Shown here one piece after another: positions 45,664 to 57,838 of a DNA stretch of 64,000 bases. The notes below the pieces were generated by a model. That model made no database searches, was not told the origin of the DNA, and saw only the letters and a list, made by a program, of their open reading frames with translations. The DNA is from Clarkia xantiana subsp. parviflora (taxonomy: Eukaryota; Streptophyta; Magnoliopsida; Myrtales; Onagraceae). Each line of letters begins with the position of its first letter. Position 1 is the first letter of the stretch. The DNA lies in assembly GCA_036873135.1 (NCBI GenBank), contig JAPTYO010000008.1:37146819-37210818 (forward strand), given 5' to 3'. Made by a program: the position numbers and the translations under genes.

Positions 45664-47147
45664 CCACTGAATTCAAGAAAAGTTGCATCCACGTACAACA
45701 TGAACATGAAGGCCGAAACGAACCTTTACCTTTCTGCTTTGTTCGTAATTGTGAAAGTCTTGGTGTCCTTTAATTTGGAGGGTCGTGAGGTGTCATTTTG
45801 ATGAGCCTAGCCATTTTACTTTAGTTAGGGCGGCACGCACCATACAGTAAAAAAAATTACCACCATTTCTGTTTTGTCAAGCTTTCGAAGGTTTGCATTA
45901 TTCACACCCAATGTGTCGGCGGCATAATAAACAGATTAATGCAATCTGGCCAGTAAGGAGGGCCCTAACTGGCTATATAATTATATATATATAGAGCTTG
46001 AGTTAGCATCCGTTGTCTTTATTTTTTTCGAGGTCTCGGGGGGCAGACGTAGAACTACTCACTAGTTACATTAAATTAACTAATTATTATTTATTATTAT
46101 TATTAAAAATCTAATTTGAGAGATATAATTTCCTATATTATATATTTTATAATATCATTTTAAAAAAAAAAAAATTGAGAAAAGTTATTTTTATACGTCA
46201 TGCAGTTGAACAAACTTCGTTATTTTTATAATTTAGTAGTAAATGAACATCTTTTTCATCATCGATTAGTATAGTATAACATAGATACTGTGTGGGTTTG
46301 CCTCACATTTACGAGGAAATATGAGCTGGTATAGTTAAGTTGGATATAATCCATGCATATATGAGAAAACATACGTAGCTTTCGCATTGAAGTCAATGGT
46401 GGGTCTTGTGGGATTCATATAATTCGTTGGTAGCTCGCTATCGATCTTTCAACTCCATCCGTCTCTCGTCTTATAATTGGTTTATTATTTGCTCAGTGCG
46501 TAAACTAAATTAGCTAATGTTAAGACAATCCAACAAATTTTAGTAGCTCGAGTTTTATTATTCTAGCTCAAATTTCAATGTGTACAAATTAACTTTTCAT
46601 CACGTGACCCATGCAAATTTTTACTGGTTCTGTTAGGATTAAAATATATATAGATAGTAATTCCTACTAGAAATAACTAGGATTTTCATGAAAATAGATA
46701 GATAGATATATATCTACATTAATTACTACGTACACATCAATCACAACAAATTAACCTAGCTATAGCTAACATTTTCGTACTGATGATATGCAATGCCTTG
46801 AGATTGTCACGATCGAATCAAAATACATTAAACTTGTTATAAACAGTTGATATATGAATGGTTTTGATCAACTGGTGGATTCAGATGGACGATATTAAAA
46901 TATTGAATTGTTGGTGGGTATAGGCGTGGCCTAGTTGGATTAAAAACAAAGCACATGGCTTCTCTTTCTATATATATACTATACTAAACGTACATCTACA
47001 GCTCTTCTTCATGTGATGTGACCCTGCAATTCTATCAATACAATTATTATTAGTAACGAAATTTGGAATTAGCAGGGTAATAAAAATAGTACGTAATAAT
47101 AAAGTTACAAAATAATAAGTGGGAAATTGAAACTGCTAGGTTGCTAG
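45664..47147. other. AT-rich intergenic DNA
   Basis: No coding region, TIR or LTR recognised. Contains several short TA runs. Confidence 0.5.
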
Positions 47148-47835
47148 TAGGGCTGGCGATGGTGAGGGTATGGTGCGAATAGCACTAATACTATGACCAT
47201 ACCATATTTTTTTTCACTCATACCATAACCATAACCATAACCACTGCGGTTATGATTCTTCATACCATAATCATCACTATAACCATGGTTTTTAACCACG
47301 ATTAAACCATTTAACCACAATCATTCAAACTAATACAACATCATTGTTTCATACAAGAAAAGTAAATACACATTCATTGTTTCATACACAAAATCCAAAT
47401 TAAACATAACTTCATTGTTTTACTCAATTAAAAAAACACATCTTCAATTGGCTATCACTTGCGATCACCGATCCTCATTCGCCATCACTTACAATCGTGG
47501 TTACCTAATAATAAGAAATATATACAAAAAAATGGCGGGTGGGAAAGGGAACGGAATAAGAATTATAATATTTGAATAATAATTAAAGTATAATAATAAT
47601 AATGTATATATATAACAATATAGGTATTAGTAATATATATATATATTATATATATAGAGGTGATGGTTATAACCGCGGTTATAGACTGAATATACCATAA
47701 CCACAACCATAATCATTGCGGTTACAAGATTCATCACCATAACCGCCCCTCACAATAATGGTGCGGCTAATTATTGCGGTAAATTGTGCAAATAACCATG
47801 ATTATTTGATTTTCACCGCACCATTACCGGCCCTA
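47148..47835. mobile_element. Non-autonomous hAT-type element
   Basis: 688 bp with inverted ends TAGGGCTGGCGATGGTG and CACCATTACCGGCCCTA. Flanking 8-mers are GTTGCTAG and ATTGTTAG (6 of 8 match, both differences transitions). The interior is rich in ACCATAACC/GGTTATGG words on both sides, so it can fold back. No transposase. Confidence 0.75.
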
Positions 47836-48172
47836 ATTGTTAGTATAGGACACACAACCCATCTCATATACGACCACATAAATCCCCACAGCTTCCTTTT
47901 GTCCTTTTCAACCCAGAGATCCCATGCATGCATGATCAGTCTCTCTATGGCTAGGCTATATATATATATAAAATGAATGCACACTGACAGTGAAATTGTT
48001 CCTACTAGTTCAATCTATAGCCATATAAATTTATTGTACTAAAAATAATCACAAAATAGTGTGATAATAATAATTAAGTTAGACAATGAACTTATTTCTC
48101 CAGGTGTGGAGGTATGTATGTATGTATGTGAGGATAGGTAGTTAGTTGTATGTTTCTTTGATATTAAATTTA

Positions 48173-48689
48173 GGGTTAACAGGTCTTTTGGTCTATAATG
48201 TTTGACAATTTTTGGTGGTCCGTGATGTTTTTTTTACCTAGTTTTGGTACCATATCTTTGCAGATTTTTTATAGTTTTGGTCTAACCGTTACATTCCGTC
48301 CATTTTTTGACATGCTCAAGTCACGTGATCCACTCTAAACTTTAAATTTAGTCCCTCTAATACTTTCTTAACCTTTTTTTGTTCAATTTAGTCCCGAAGT
48401 TTCAAAATTGACCCCAATTGGATAATAGGTCCAATTGAAATTTTGAAACTTCGGGACTAACTTGAACAAAAAAAAGGTTAGGAAAGTATTAGAGGGACTA
48501 AATTGAACTAAATTGAAAGTTTATGGTGCATCACGTGACTTGTACATGTCAATAAATGGACGGAATGTAACGGTCGGACCAAAACTAGAAAAAATCTGCA
48601 AACATATGGTGCCAAAACTATGAAAAAAAACATCATGGACCAAAACTTAAAAATGGTCAAACATCATGGACCAAAAGACCTGTTAACCC
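48173..48689. mobile_element. Mutator-type foldback element, 517 bp
   Basis: Nearly complete inverted repeat: starts GGGTTAACAGGTCTTTTGGT and ends with its reverse complement. The two arms (about 250 bp each) meet near 48425. Flanked by a perfect 9-bp duplication TTAAATTTA (48164-48172 and 48690-48698), the size used by Mutator-like elements. No coding capacity. Confidence 0.86.
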
Positions 48690-48698
48690 TTAAATTTA

Positions 48699-49931
48699 TA
48701 GGAGGTCAACTCAAACTTTTTATTAGATAATAATGTTTTTTTTTTCCAAACTCGGTTTTACATTTTGCTAATTCCGTCAAGATTTCAGTCTTTTTTGACA
48801 AAATTACTCACGTGTTAGGCACGTAATGAAGAAATAGCTAAAAATTCAAACAACAACTACCAATTTGTTCGAATACTCAAATATCAACTACTATTTTGTT
48901 CGACTATCCAAATATTAGCTCGCAATTTTCCACGTGTTTATGAATCATGTGCATGGCATGTAGGTGATTCAATCTAAGAAATACGGAAATCCTGATAGAG
49001 TTGGCAAATTGTACTCATATAAAATCAAAGCTAACAAAATAATTTCAAATGACAGTTTATTTGACTGCTTTAAAATAGCAATTTGATAATCGACTCTAAA
49101 CCTTTTAACTAAAAATAGTTGGGTTGAAAGCAATATTGTCTAATTCAGAATTATTATAGAAGGTTTATAACATAGACAAATTATGAGAGCGTCTATGGTA
49201 AGGAGACCATTTAAAATGCAAGAAAATAGAGGTCAGACTCATTGTGACACATTATCAATTCTTTTAAGTCTATATAGTGTGCATCACATGTGATTCTCAT
49301 ACATGTTTATTTGGCAAATTGTTAAATTAATTAAGAGAAGAAAAAAAGTTAATCATAATTGAAATTTAAACAATAAAAAAAGAAGTAAAAGCAATAAACA
49401 TAATAATACAGATTAGACCTATTGTTCACCTAATAAAAATTTAAAACAAATGTTGATGTGGTTGATTTAAATTAGACTCTGTTTTTTTGTGTTTTAAGGA
49501 ACCCTAATATAAGTATTTCTAAAAAATTATACACACAAATTAAATGCATGAGAAAAATCTAATTTAAATAAAGTTTATTATCAAATTTAAAGCTAATGTT
49601 ATTTGGACAGAAACAATAGCGGAAATTTGTTTTTAAAATTTTGTTAGCTTGTCTTCACATCCCTTCAGAATTTTTTTTTCTCATGGATGGAATCATTTAC
49701 GATGATGATTGTTTGCTGTTTAAATATTAACTAGCAGTTTACAGCATTTTTATTTATCGGCTAGAAATTTATTTGAAACATTTTCCAAACATCAATAAGC
49801 AATTTGCTACACTTTTTTTTTATTTATAAACTATAAATTAGTTCGATATATTGCATAAACGTCAGCTACCAAATTTACTATGTTTTTTTTCATGTTTTCT
49901 AATTTTGTTCAAATTAAATGGAACTCTGAAT
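48699..49931. other. AT-rich intergenic DNA
   Basis: Nothing recognised beyond A/T runs. Confidence 0.5.
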
Positions 49932-50388
49932 TAGGGCTGTCAATTTGGGCTCGACACGATGGGTCAACACGAACACGACACGGAAAATTACGGGTTTGGG
50001 TCAATCATTTTCGTGTCGTGCCAAAATCGGGCCGTGCCAAATCGTGTCATGTTCGTGTTTGATATTGATGACACGGCCCGACACGATAACACGATAGTTA
50101 TATGCATATATACGATAATTTCCACTAATATAAACCTATTCAAAGTTAGAATAACCTCTTTTTCTATATTGAGTAATTTTAAAATTTTAGCTTAAAAATT
50201 ATTATGTGAATTTTTTATTCAATTAACTATAGATTTTTCGTGTCAATTTTCCGTGTCGAGCCGTGTCGTGTTTTTCCCGTTCGTGTTCGTGCTGAACAAA
50301 ATTGGGACGCCTTAGTGTTGAGCCGTGTTTGGGCTGACCCCCAGAACACGACACGAACCCGTACGACCCGCACGAATTGTCAGCCCTA
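49932..50388. mobile_element. Non-autonomous hAT-type element, perfect TSD
   Basis: 457 bp, TAGGGCTGTCAATT...AATTGTCAGCCCTA, flanked by a perfect 8-bp duplication CTCTGAAT (49924-49931 and 50389-50396). The interior has repeated ACACGAAC/CGTGTCGTG words near both ends, probable subterminal transposase-binding sites. Confidence 0.9.
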
Positions 50389-50396
50389 CTCTGAAT

Positions 50397-50897
50397 AGGG
50401 CTAGAAATTTGTATAAGTATAAATTTGAATTAATAGAATATTTAAAAACAAATTGCTAACAATTTGTTTAACGGAAAAAAAAAAATCAACAAGCAATTGT
50501 TCAGATATGATAATATTTTTAGCATCGGTTAGTCCTATTTCAAAATCATTTGAATTTGTTTTGACCAAAACAAATTCATTTAATTGGATGTTTCTGTTTT
50601 GTCCAATTTATAATTTTTATTATAATATATATTTTGGATAAGAAAAGAAACCTTGCTGACGAAGGGTTCTTTCTTTGTCGCTTTTGTGTCTTTAAGTAAA
50701 TTTACGTTTGCTTCAGTTATAAATATGGAATTTCTTGATTGGATATAAATATCAAATGAAGATTACTTAAAAAGAAGACTAATTAAAAATTAAAAAATTA
50801 TTAAAATTATAAATGTTAGTTGTTTGATACCCCGGTCAAATCACACTGTTCCACTTGAGTGTGAGTAAACTAACTAAGGTAGTTGTCCTTATACTTA
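50397..50897. other. AT-rich intergenic DNA
   Basis: No feature recognised. It ends at a Helitron terminus. Confidence 0.45.
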
Positions 50898-50926
50898 CTA
50901 GGTGCTTTTCTCGCGCATCGCGCGGG
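50898..50926 (-). mobile_element. Helitron 3' terminus (minus strand)
   Basis: The minus strand reads a GC hairpin (CGCGC-GAT-GCGCG) followed by AGAAAAGCACCTAG and then T, the CTRR end and A/T target expected of Helitrons. The element would extend rightward from here; its 5' TC end was not located. Confidence 0.6.
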
Positions 50927-51062
50927 GTGACTTACCAAATATGTACAATTAATAAATTAATATTTGATAAAATTTATACTGACTATTTGTAATATGTTGA
51001 ACACTATTTTTAAATAAAATATCAGTCTAAAATTTGAAAAAGTAAACGAAAGACTCAAAATT

Positions 51063-51320
51063 TTGAATCATAAAATACCACTGCGCAAATTCACAAATAA
51101 ATTTTCGATGCCCGTACCGCATACTACTCGGATCCGTGTCAAGCGTCTGTTCTTCGACATATATGGTTCTGATGCCGGCGATATCTCGCCGGAGATAGAG
51201 ATGACTCTGTCACTGAGACTGCCAGACGCCCTACCGCCTGGTATCTTCGTCCGCCGGCTCCGCGTCAAGCGTTTGTTAAAAATCAACGAAATTTTAATTT
51301 CTATTAATTACATACATTGA
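51063..51320 (+). pseudogene. GC-rich island, possible captured fragment
   Basis: An 85-codon frame, markedly more GC-rich than its surroundings. It contains two copies of a CGTGTCAAGCGTCTGTT-like segment (51136 and 51264) giving RVKRL repeats. No domain recognised on either strand. Its location inside the minus-strand Helitron makes capture from a gene plausible but unproven. Confidence 0.3.
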
Positions 51321-51520
51321 ATGTTGAACGGTCCGAAATTTTAATCGCGATTAATTGCATAAATTGAATCTTGAACGGGTCGAAATCATGAAATTTTAAT
51401 TGCGATTAATTGCATACGTTGAATCTTGAACGTTCCGAAATTTTAATTTGCGATTAATTGTATATATTGAATCTTGAACAGTTCGACATCAGTGAAATTT
51501 TAATTGTGATTAATTACAAC
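51285..51520 (+). repeat. About 52-bp tandem repeat, four copies
   Basis: Unit with GAAATTTTAATTGCGATTAA and TTGCATACATTGAATCTTGA, four to five diverged copies. Confidence 0.8.
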
Positions 51521-53329
51521 TTAAAAACCCTCAACTCCCTAGTGCAATCAATGCTATGGAATTAATGATACAAAATCCTTAGCTCAATTGTCATAAATGC
51601 ATCAATGTAAAAAACAAAATCTCCAGCTCCACATTCACTCTGTTATTATCTTTCATTCAGAATTTATAATATATATAGATTATTCTCAAGTAATAATGCA
51701 GATCAATAACTAATATTGCCGTAATTAATTAAAAAAATATATAATAATGAGTCAGTAGTAGCACTGAAATTCTTGCGTTGGCTTACGACGCTCTTTTGGG
51801 GATTTTTTTTAAATAATAAATTTTAAAATAATAGGAGTTAAAATGACTTGTTATAAGTATATTGATTTACTATAAACACCAAGTATACATAAATTGCACC
51901 TAATCGGGAAGGATATTAATTAATTATATGTAGCAGAATGCATGATGATTATTATTAATAAATAAAGAAGAGAAAAGATACTCTAATTAGTCAGTCTTCA
52001 AGGAAATTTAAAACAAAACAAAAATTAAAATTAATTGTTTATACTTTATTTTATTATAAACGGGAAGAGATCAAGAGCTACAAATTAATTAGAGTGGTCC
52101 CTAGCTAATTTATATTTTATATATGATTGTTAAGTACACCGACAGTTAATTGTTTAAAATATATATAAGTGTGCCGGATCTTACCAATAATAATGACACT
52201 CTCTTCATTAATATTTTAATAATCAGTTTATTTACAATTAGATTAGTGAAGTGATGACATGAATTTATATATAATATAATTGAGATGCAATTTTGGCTAA
52301 TAATCTAGATTTTTTCCATGTCACTAACAAGCATTTTGATTGGTTAGTAATTGATTTTGTAACTTCTTCATATGTTACATATTAATATTTATCATTTAAT
52401 TATTTAATCTCATTTTTTCTACATGTATATTAGTTAATATTGATTAGTATATTAATTCACATTATTCATATACATATTATAATAGTTTTTGTGAGCTTTA
52501 CAAAAATAATTTGTGCAACATGTAGTTAAAATAGTGTTAACAATTAGGGTATCAATTTGCAAAAATGTAAAATTTTAACTTAACAAGAGATTTCTTATAC
52601 ATATTCTTAAGAATAAAATGTGCATTGCCTCCTTAAATTTAAATATTTTTTAAGAAAAATTTAATGCATGTTTTTTTTTGGGGCAATAATTTCATGCATG
52701 TTTACTTTCATTAAAACAACCTATTTTTTCCACCTATTTTGTCACATTTTTAATTATTTTCTAAAACTAAAATTTAAATACTTTTTAAGAAAAATTTCAT
52801 GCATGTTTACTTTCATTAAAACAACCTATTTTTCCACCTATTTTGTCACCTTTTTAATTATTTTCTAAAACTAACTATATTATACTCATTGTTAAAATTA
52901 TCAAAAGTAAGTTTATACTTTTAAAATCCTCAAATACACCCTAATTTTTTTTCCTTCTAATGTTTGAATTACACCAACGTCAATTGTCAATATATCATAT
53001 GTTTTCTATGTTCAAACTTTTGGTATTACATATTGTAATAAAATAAAAAAAATGATGAATTATTACTACTTCTTAAGTCGAGTGTGAGTAAGATATCATA
53101 GTAATATAATAAAAGCAATGAAAATATTTGGAAATTGAAAGTAAATGTGTTTTGATGAAACCTAACAATTCTTATCTTCAATCTGTTACTAAATAATTAT
53201 TTAAGCTCTTTGTCCATGAATTTTCATCTCTGTCGTCTTCTACAATTCTTCTAGCTTTTGTTCATTTCACTGCTAAAAATATTTTTTTATATCAGCATTC
53301 GGTTACATCGATCCAAAAAAATCAACACA
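51521..53329. other. AT-rich noncoding DNA between Helitron ends
   Basis: Apart from the 105-bp duplication at 52637-52873, no gene is seen. The 5' ends of both Helitrons should lie here. Confidence 0.4.
52637..52873 (+). repeat. 105-bp tandem duplication
   Basis: A segment containing TTCATGCATGTTTACTTTCA and TTAATTATTTTCTAAAACTA occurs at 52690 and again at 52795, period about 105 bp, nearly identical. Confidence 0.85.
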
Positions 53330-53449
53330 ATGTCGAATGAAAATTGCCTCTTTGAGAAAAATACTAGGACTAAGATCCCATCAATCGGTCTCGGCACCCG
53401 GAATGTCGGTCACACCCTTATTTGTGATACCCTCGATGTGATCGTTAAG
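53330..53449 (+). pseudogene. Aldo-keto reductase first-exon fragment
   Basis: Forty codons from an ATG at 53330: MSNENCLFEKNTRTKIPSIG, LGT, then a diverged segment ending DVIVK. This matches the N-terminus of plant NADPH-dependent aldo-keto reductases, where a beta-hairpin precedes the K-(I/F)-P-S-(I/V)-G-L-G-T strand. The usual W after GLGT is R. It ends at AAG followed by GTAAAG, a good splice donor; no second exon follows. It lies 330 bp inside a Helitron 3' end, consistent with gene-fragment capture. Confidence 0.6.
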
Positions 53450-53751
53450 GTAAAGAATTTTATACGTAATCGAAAAATGACAATTTTACTTTAAATTAAT
53501 TTATGATGATTAAACTGCATATTAGATTATGCTCGATAGTATGGAAACAAGAAGGAGATATATATATGTTTAGATAGATTCTTTTCTGGATATTTTTCTG
53601 CATTACATTTTTCACTTGATAAATAAAACGTAAATAATGTTTAAAAAATTGGTGGAAAAACAACCGAAATTAGCTCATAAATATTTGTAATTTATCATCT
53701 ATATAATTAATACATAATATAAATGCAAATAACAATTACAAAAATATCAAT

Positions 53752-53779
53752 CCGCGCAATGCGCGGGGCAAATACCTAG
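53752..53779 (+). mobile_element. Helitron 3' terminus (plus strand)
   Basis: Hairpin CCGCGC-AAT-GCGCGG (53752-53766), then GGCAAATACCTAG at the end, followed by T. This is the canonical Helitron 3' structure. The element lies to the left and includes the aldo-keto-reductase fragment. Confidence 0.68.
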
Positions 53780-54262
53780 TTTTTATTTTTGGATGTAAAT
53801 CTATCTATCTATGTATATTTAAAAGTGTTTTCCGCGGACAGCTGCTGCATGTATGTATGCAGCTGCCATAATTCATTGTCCAGTCCAGAGTCTAAACCCA
53901 CGTGCGGGGGGCCATCTGATCCCATCGGACCGCCTTCCTCGGCCTAAAATTCGGCCGCAACATGCTCAAACAATCAGCTAATTAAGACAAATCTTTTTAT
54001 TAAGTGAAATGATAAAATGGTCTAACTGTGTCTAACGATATGGTATGGTCTGTAATTTTTTCAACTTACATGACAATTGATGGGTTAGACACAGTTAGAT
54101 AATGACGACGGATCGTGCGTGGCAATTGGATGTCGATTCATTAAAACTTTGTTATTCGATTGTGAGATACAATAAATATATATATACTTTAAATATTGTC
54201 AAAAATTACAAAAAGTATCATTGTGTTTGTGTCGACTCTTATCAGAACGTGTTAATCGAAAT
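53780..54262. other. Intergenic DNA left of E5
   Basis: Contains an imperfect CAGCTGCTGCATG palindrome near 53840 and a 16-bp perfect inverted repeat (TCTAACTGTGTCTAAC at 54021-54036; its reverse complement at 54084-54099). No gene. Confidence 0.5.
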
Positions 54263-54718
54263 TGTAAGAATATATATATATATATTAATGTTATGTTATG
54301 TATATATTCTAATTATATGTGGCCAGATAATATTAAGGGACATAAATATATTGAATAATATATTTATGTATTTTATTATATTATATCAATATATATTTTT
54401 ATGGTATGATTTAATCTCGACCGTTCGATTGGCTACTCGATGGACGTACCAGATTAATGCTAATATATTAAACGGTCATCTCTCCCTGCCAGTAAAATAT
54501 GTAGTGATTAAGAGGGTTACTCCATCTAACCGTCTCCGCACAGAAAGAGTGGACAAGGGAGAGAAGTGGAACCGTTCTTCTGGGAAAGCAAATTGACTGA
54601 TCAGAGTCCAAGAAGATCAATGGAACCGAAGCATATTCCAGGTATGTTATTCCGCACTAAACTTCAACCCTCATAGAGCATGATTAAGATCCGGGCAATT
54701 ACAGATTTTAAACTTACA
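54263..54718 (+). repeat. E5 5' LTR
   Basis: 456 bp. Starts with a TA-rich run, ends AAACTTACA. Repeated with about 98% identity at 60099-60555. Confidence 0.92.
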
Positions 54719-54720
54719 TG

Positions 54721-54732
54721 TGGTATCAGAGC
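54721..54732 (+). other. E5 primer-binding site
   Basis: TGGTATCAGAGC, complementary to the 3' end of initiator-methionine tRNA, two bases after the LTR. Confidence 0.92.
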
Positions 54733-55119
54733 CTGAGTTGTTGATCATGCTTTATGTTGGGATTATCAATCATGATGGTTTAGGGTTTGACTTCGTAATC
54801 GCCTAATCGATCTGACTCATACAAATTGAAAATCTAAATTCCATGAATTGCTTGAATTGAGTCGATAGCCTTTCCCACTGCTTTCGAATTACTTCGCTTG
54901 AATTTTACCCAGTCGGTGCCTTTGCCGATTACGAAGCTGTCAAACCTAAACTGATTTCCTCACTCTTTTGGACTTTATTGGTATTCCTTATATTATAGTC
55001 TGGTTTATATATATATATATATAATATAGGGTTATCACCTGTATAAAGGTTGTACTGTTGAAATTAGCCAATTTCCCACGCATGATTAGTTTAGGACTTG
55101 TGAATTGGTTATTCCTTTG

Positions 55120-55155
<36 letters not shown>

Positions 55156-55740
55156 GCTGTGTTTATATATACATAATGATGATGATATGATAATTGCTTG
55201 AATGATTTTGCCTAATGTTGTTTTTGAATTGCAATTACGTTGTTTGCAAATCCTAAGAACAACACGAACATGTATAGTAAGTAGATTGTTGTTGCCAAAG
55301 TGACCAATCTAGAATGTTTGCATGTTTCGTACTTAACGTATAGTCATTTATCCACTATGATGAAATTCCTATTACTGTTTACAAGTGGATAAATTGACAT
55401 TTATTGGTTATTAAAATTTTAGGATTCTGCCCAAAAGTGAATCGCTTTCTATAACCGGTAAACATGATGGGATAATTAAGATCCTTGGTTCTATATATTT
55501 GTATATCCAAAGATAACTTGTATATTTAACTGAAGATTTTCTTTAATTGTCCAATAATGTTATGGAATTGAATTAAGATTCGTGTATTGTAGTCGTTGCC
55601 CAAAGGTCGGTTATAATATACTTTGAAGATTTCCAAATAATGATAAGGCATTTAATTAAGATTAGTGTATTATAATTGTTGCCCAAAGGTCGATTATAAT
55701 ATACTCTGATGGTTTCCTATCTGAATCTATTATTTACTAA
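54733..55740 (+). other. E5 5' untranslated leader
   Basis: About 1 kb. Contains (TA)n runs at 55007-55023 and 55123-55152 and two partial repeats with GTTGCCCAAAGGTCG (55592 and 55678) roughly 85 bp apart. No ORF. Confidence 0.6.
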
Positions 55741-56601
55741 ATGAGCATTTATGTATCAATTGCAGCCTTTTCACTTAATTCGCAAGCTGCCTCTGTAGTC
55801 GTGTTCAATGGGTTAAACTTTTCTGAATGGTCCGAACAAGTCATGTTCCACTTAGGTGTTTTGGATCTTGACTTGGCACTGCTGGAAGAAAAACCCGCTG
55901 ACCTTACGGATGAAAGCAGTGAGGACGAGAAGTGGACCCTTAAAGCCTGGGCACGATCTAACAGGTTAGCTCTTTCGTTTATGCGAATGACAATTGCTAA
56001 CAACATTAAGACCACTCTTCCACAGATTGAAAATGCTAAGGAATACATTAAATATGTGGAAGATAGATTCCGTTCTGCAGACAAGTCACTCGCAGGAACA
56101 CTTATGGCAGAACTCACTACCATGAAGCACACTGGTATGAGGAGTATGCATGATCATGTTCTTGAGATGACTAACATTGCAGCAAGGCTTAAGTCACTAG
56201 GGATGGATGTGAATGATTCCTTCTTGGTTCAGTTCATTCTGAATTCGTTACCTCCTGAATATGGACCTTTCCAAATCAATTACAACACACTTAAGGATAA
56301 GTGGAATGTTAGTGAATTGTCCAGTATGCTTATTCAGGAGGAAGCGAGATTAAAGAAACAAGAAAAACATTCTGTCAACCTCGTGGAAAAGAAAGCTGGT
56401 AAAGGACTGAGTGCATGGGCCAACAAGTCTAAGAAAGGGAAGGATCTTGAGCACGTCCCTCAGTAGAAAAAAAGGGAACAAGGTGTTAATAAGTGTCTCT
56501 TTTGTGGAAAACCAGGACACTTTAAGAAAGATTGCCTGAAACGCAAGGCTTGGTTCGAAAAGAAAGGGATTCGTTTCAATCCGGACCATAAACGCAAATG
56601 A
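55741..56601 (+). pseudogene. E5 gag
   Basis: A 241-codon open frame (UBN2-type copia gag: FNGLNFSEWSEQVMFHLGVL, LTTMKHTGMRSMHDHVLEM, FILNSLPPEYGPFQ) ends in a TAG at 56464. After the stop the frame continues into a CCHC zinc knuckle, CLFCGKPGHFKKDC. One nonsense mutation therefore separates capsid from nucleocapsid. The start ATG at 55741 gives a normal gag N-terminus. Confidence 0.85.
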
Positions 56602-56787
56602 AGAGTTTCTGTTCATGGGAAATCGAATGAAGGCTCCTGTTGAAGGCATAGGGACTTACAGATTGATTCTAGATTCTAGCTACTGCCTGTATCTGTTTCA
56701 AACTCTTTATGTACCTTCAGTATCGAGGAATCTGATTTTCGTTTCAAAACTTGATGGTTTAGGATTTTCTTTAAAGTTTGGACAAGG
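56602..56787 (+). pseudogene. E5 protease remnant, active site deleted
   Basis: Only the C-terminal half is present: GNRMKAPVEGIGTYRLILDS and [20 protein letters not shown]. The D-S/T-G active-site part that should lie between the zinc knuckle and this block is missing, indicating a deletion at about 56602. A frame change near 56800 leads into integrase. Confidence 0.75.
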
Positions 56788-57657
56788 ATGTTTCAGTTTG
56801 TTGAAAAAAATGTTATGGTTGGTTCTGGTATTCTTTCTGATGGATTATATAAACTGAAACTTGATGATGCCTTTTCTGAATCCTTGCTTACTGTTGTTTA
56901 TTGTGATACTGGGATTAAGCGTAGCAGAGAGGATGAAAATTCTTCTTTCTTGTGGCATAAACGTTTAGGTCATATTTCCAAAGAAAGATTGGAAAGAATG
57001 GTAAAGAATGAAATTCTTCCAGTTTTGGATTTTACTGACTTTCAAGTATGTTTAGATTGTATAAAAGGAAAGCAAACTAAACATAATAAGAAGGATAAAG
57101 CCACTAGAAGTAGCCAGCTTCTTGAACTTATACATACCGATATATGTGGACCTTTTGATGTTCCTTCTTTTGGAGGAGAAAAGTATTTTATCACCTTTAT
57201 TGATGATTTTTCACGTTATGGTTATATCTATTTGCTTAATGAAAAGTCTCAAGCAGTTGACCCCCTTGAGGTGTTTGTGAATGAAGTTGAAAGGCAATTA
57301 GATAGAAAAGTAAAAGTGGTAAGGTCTGATAGAGGTGGTGAATATTATGGTAGACATACCGAAACATGGCAATGTCCTGGTCCTTTTGCAAAATTCCTCG
57401 AGAAACGTGGCATTTGTGCACAGTATACAATGCCAGGTACACCTCAACAAAATGGTGTTGCAGAAAGGCGTAATCGGACTCTAATTGATATGGTTAGGAG
57501 TATGATCAGTAACTCTTCTTTACCCAAATCATTGTGGATGTATGCATTAAGAACTGTTGTATACTTACTGAATAGGGTTCCTAGTAAGTCAGTTCCTAAA
57601 ACTCCTTTTGAGTTATGGACTGCAAGGAAACCTAGTTTAAGGCATCTTCATGTTTGA
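56788..57657 (+). pseudogene. E5 integrase
   Basis: 289 codons. GAG-pre-integrase zinc finger ([10 protein letters not shown] with CLDCIKGKQ), catalytic core with D (HTDICGPF), D (SDRGGEY) and E ([10 protein letters not shown]), all intact. Terminates at a TGA at 57655 in HV*GCPAE, where TGG (Trp) is expected, a single-base nonsense change. Confidence 0.85.
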
Positions 57658-57838
57658 GGTTGCCCGGCAGAAGTACGCATTTATAATCCGCATGAAAGAA
57701 AGTTGGATTCTCGAACTGTTAGTGGTTACTTTATAGGTTACCCAGAGAAGTCCAAAGGGTACAGATTTTACTGTAGAAACCGGTAATGCAAGATTCCTTG
57801 AAAATGATGAGATTAGTGGGAGTATCGAAAGACAAACT
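57658..57838 (+). pseudogene. E5 integrase-RT junction, frame-shifted
   Basis: Continues as CPAEVRIYNPHERKLDSRTV and GYFIGYPEKSKGYRFY, then a small deletion shifts frame and the sequence resumes as VETGNARFLENDEISGSIER into the RT frame. Confidence 0.7.

Noticed and set aside
45546..45801. Short ORFs rich in Phe near the T-run
   Set aside because: Created by poly-T next to the CACTA terminus; no conservation seen.
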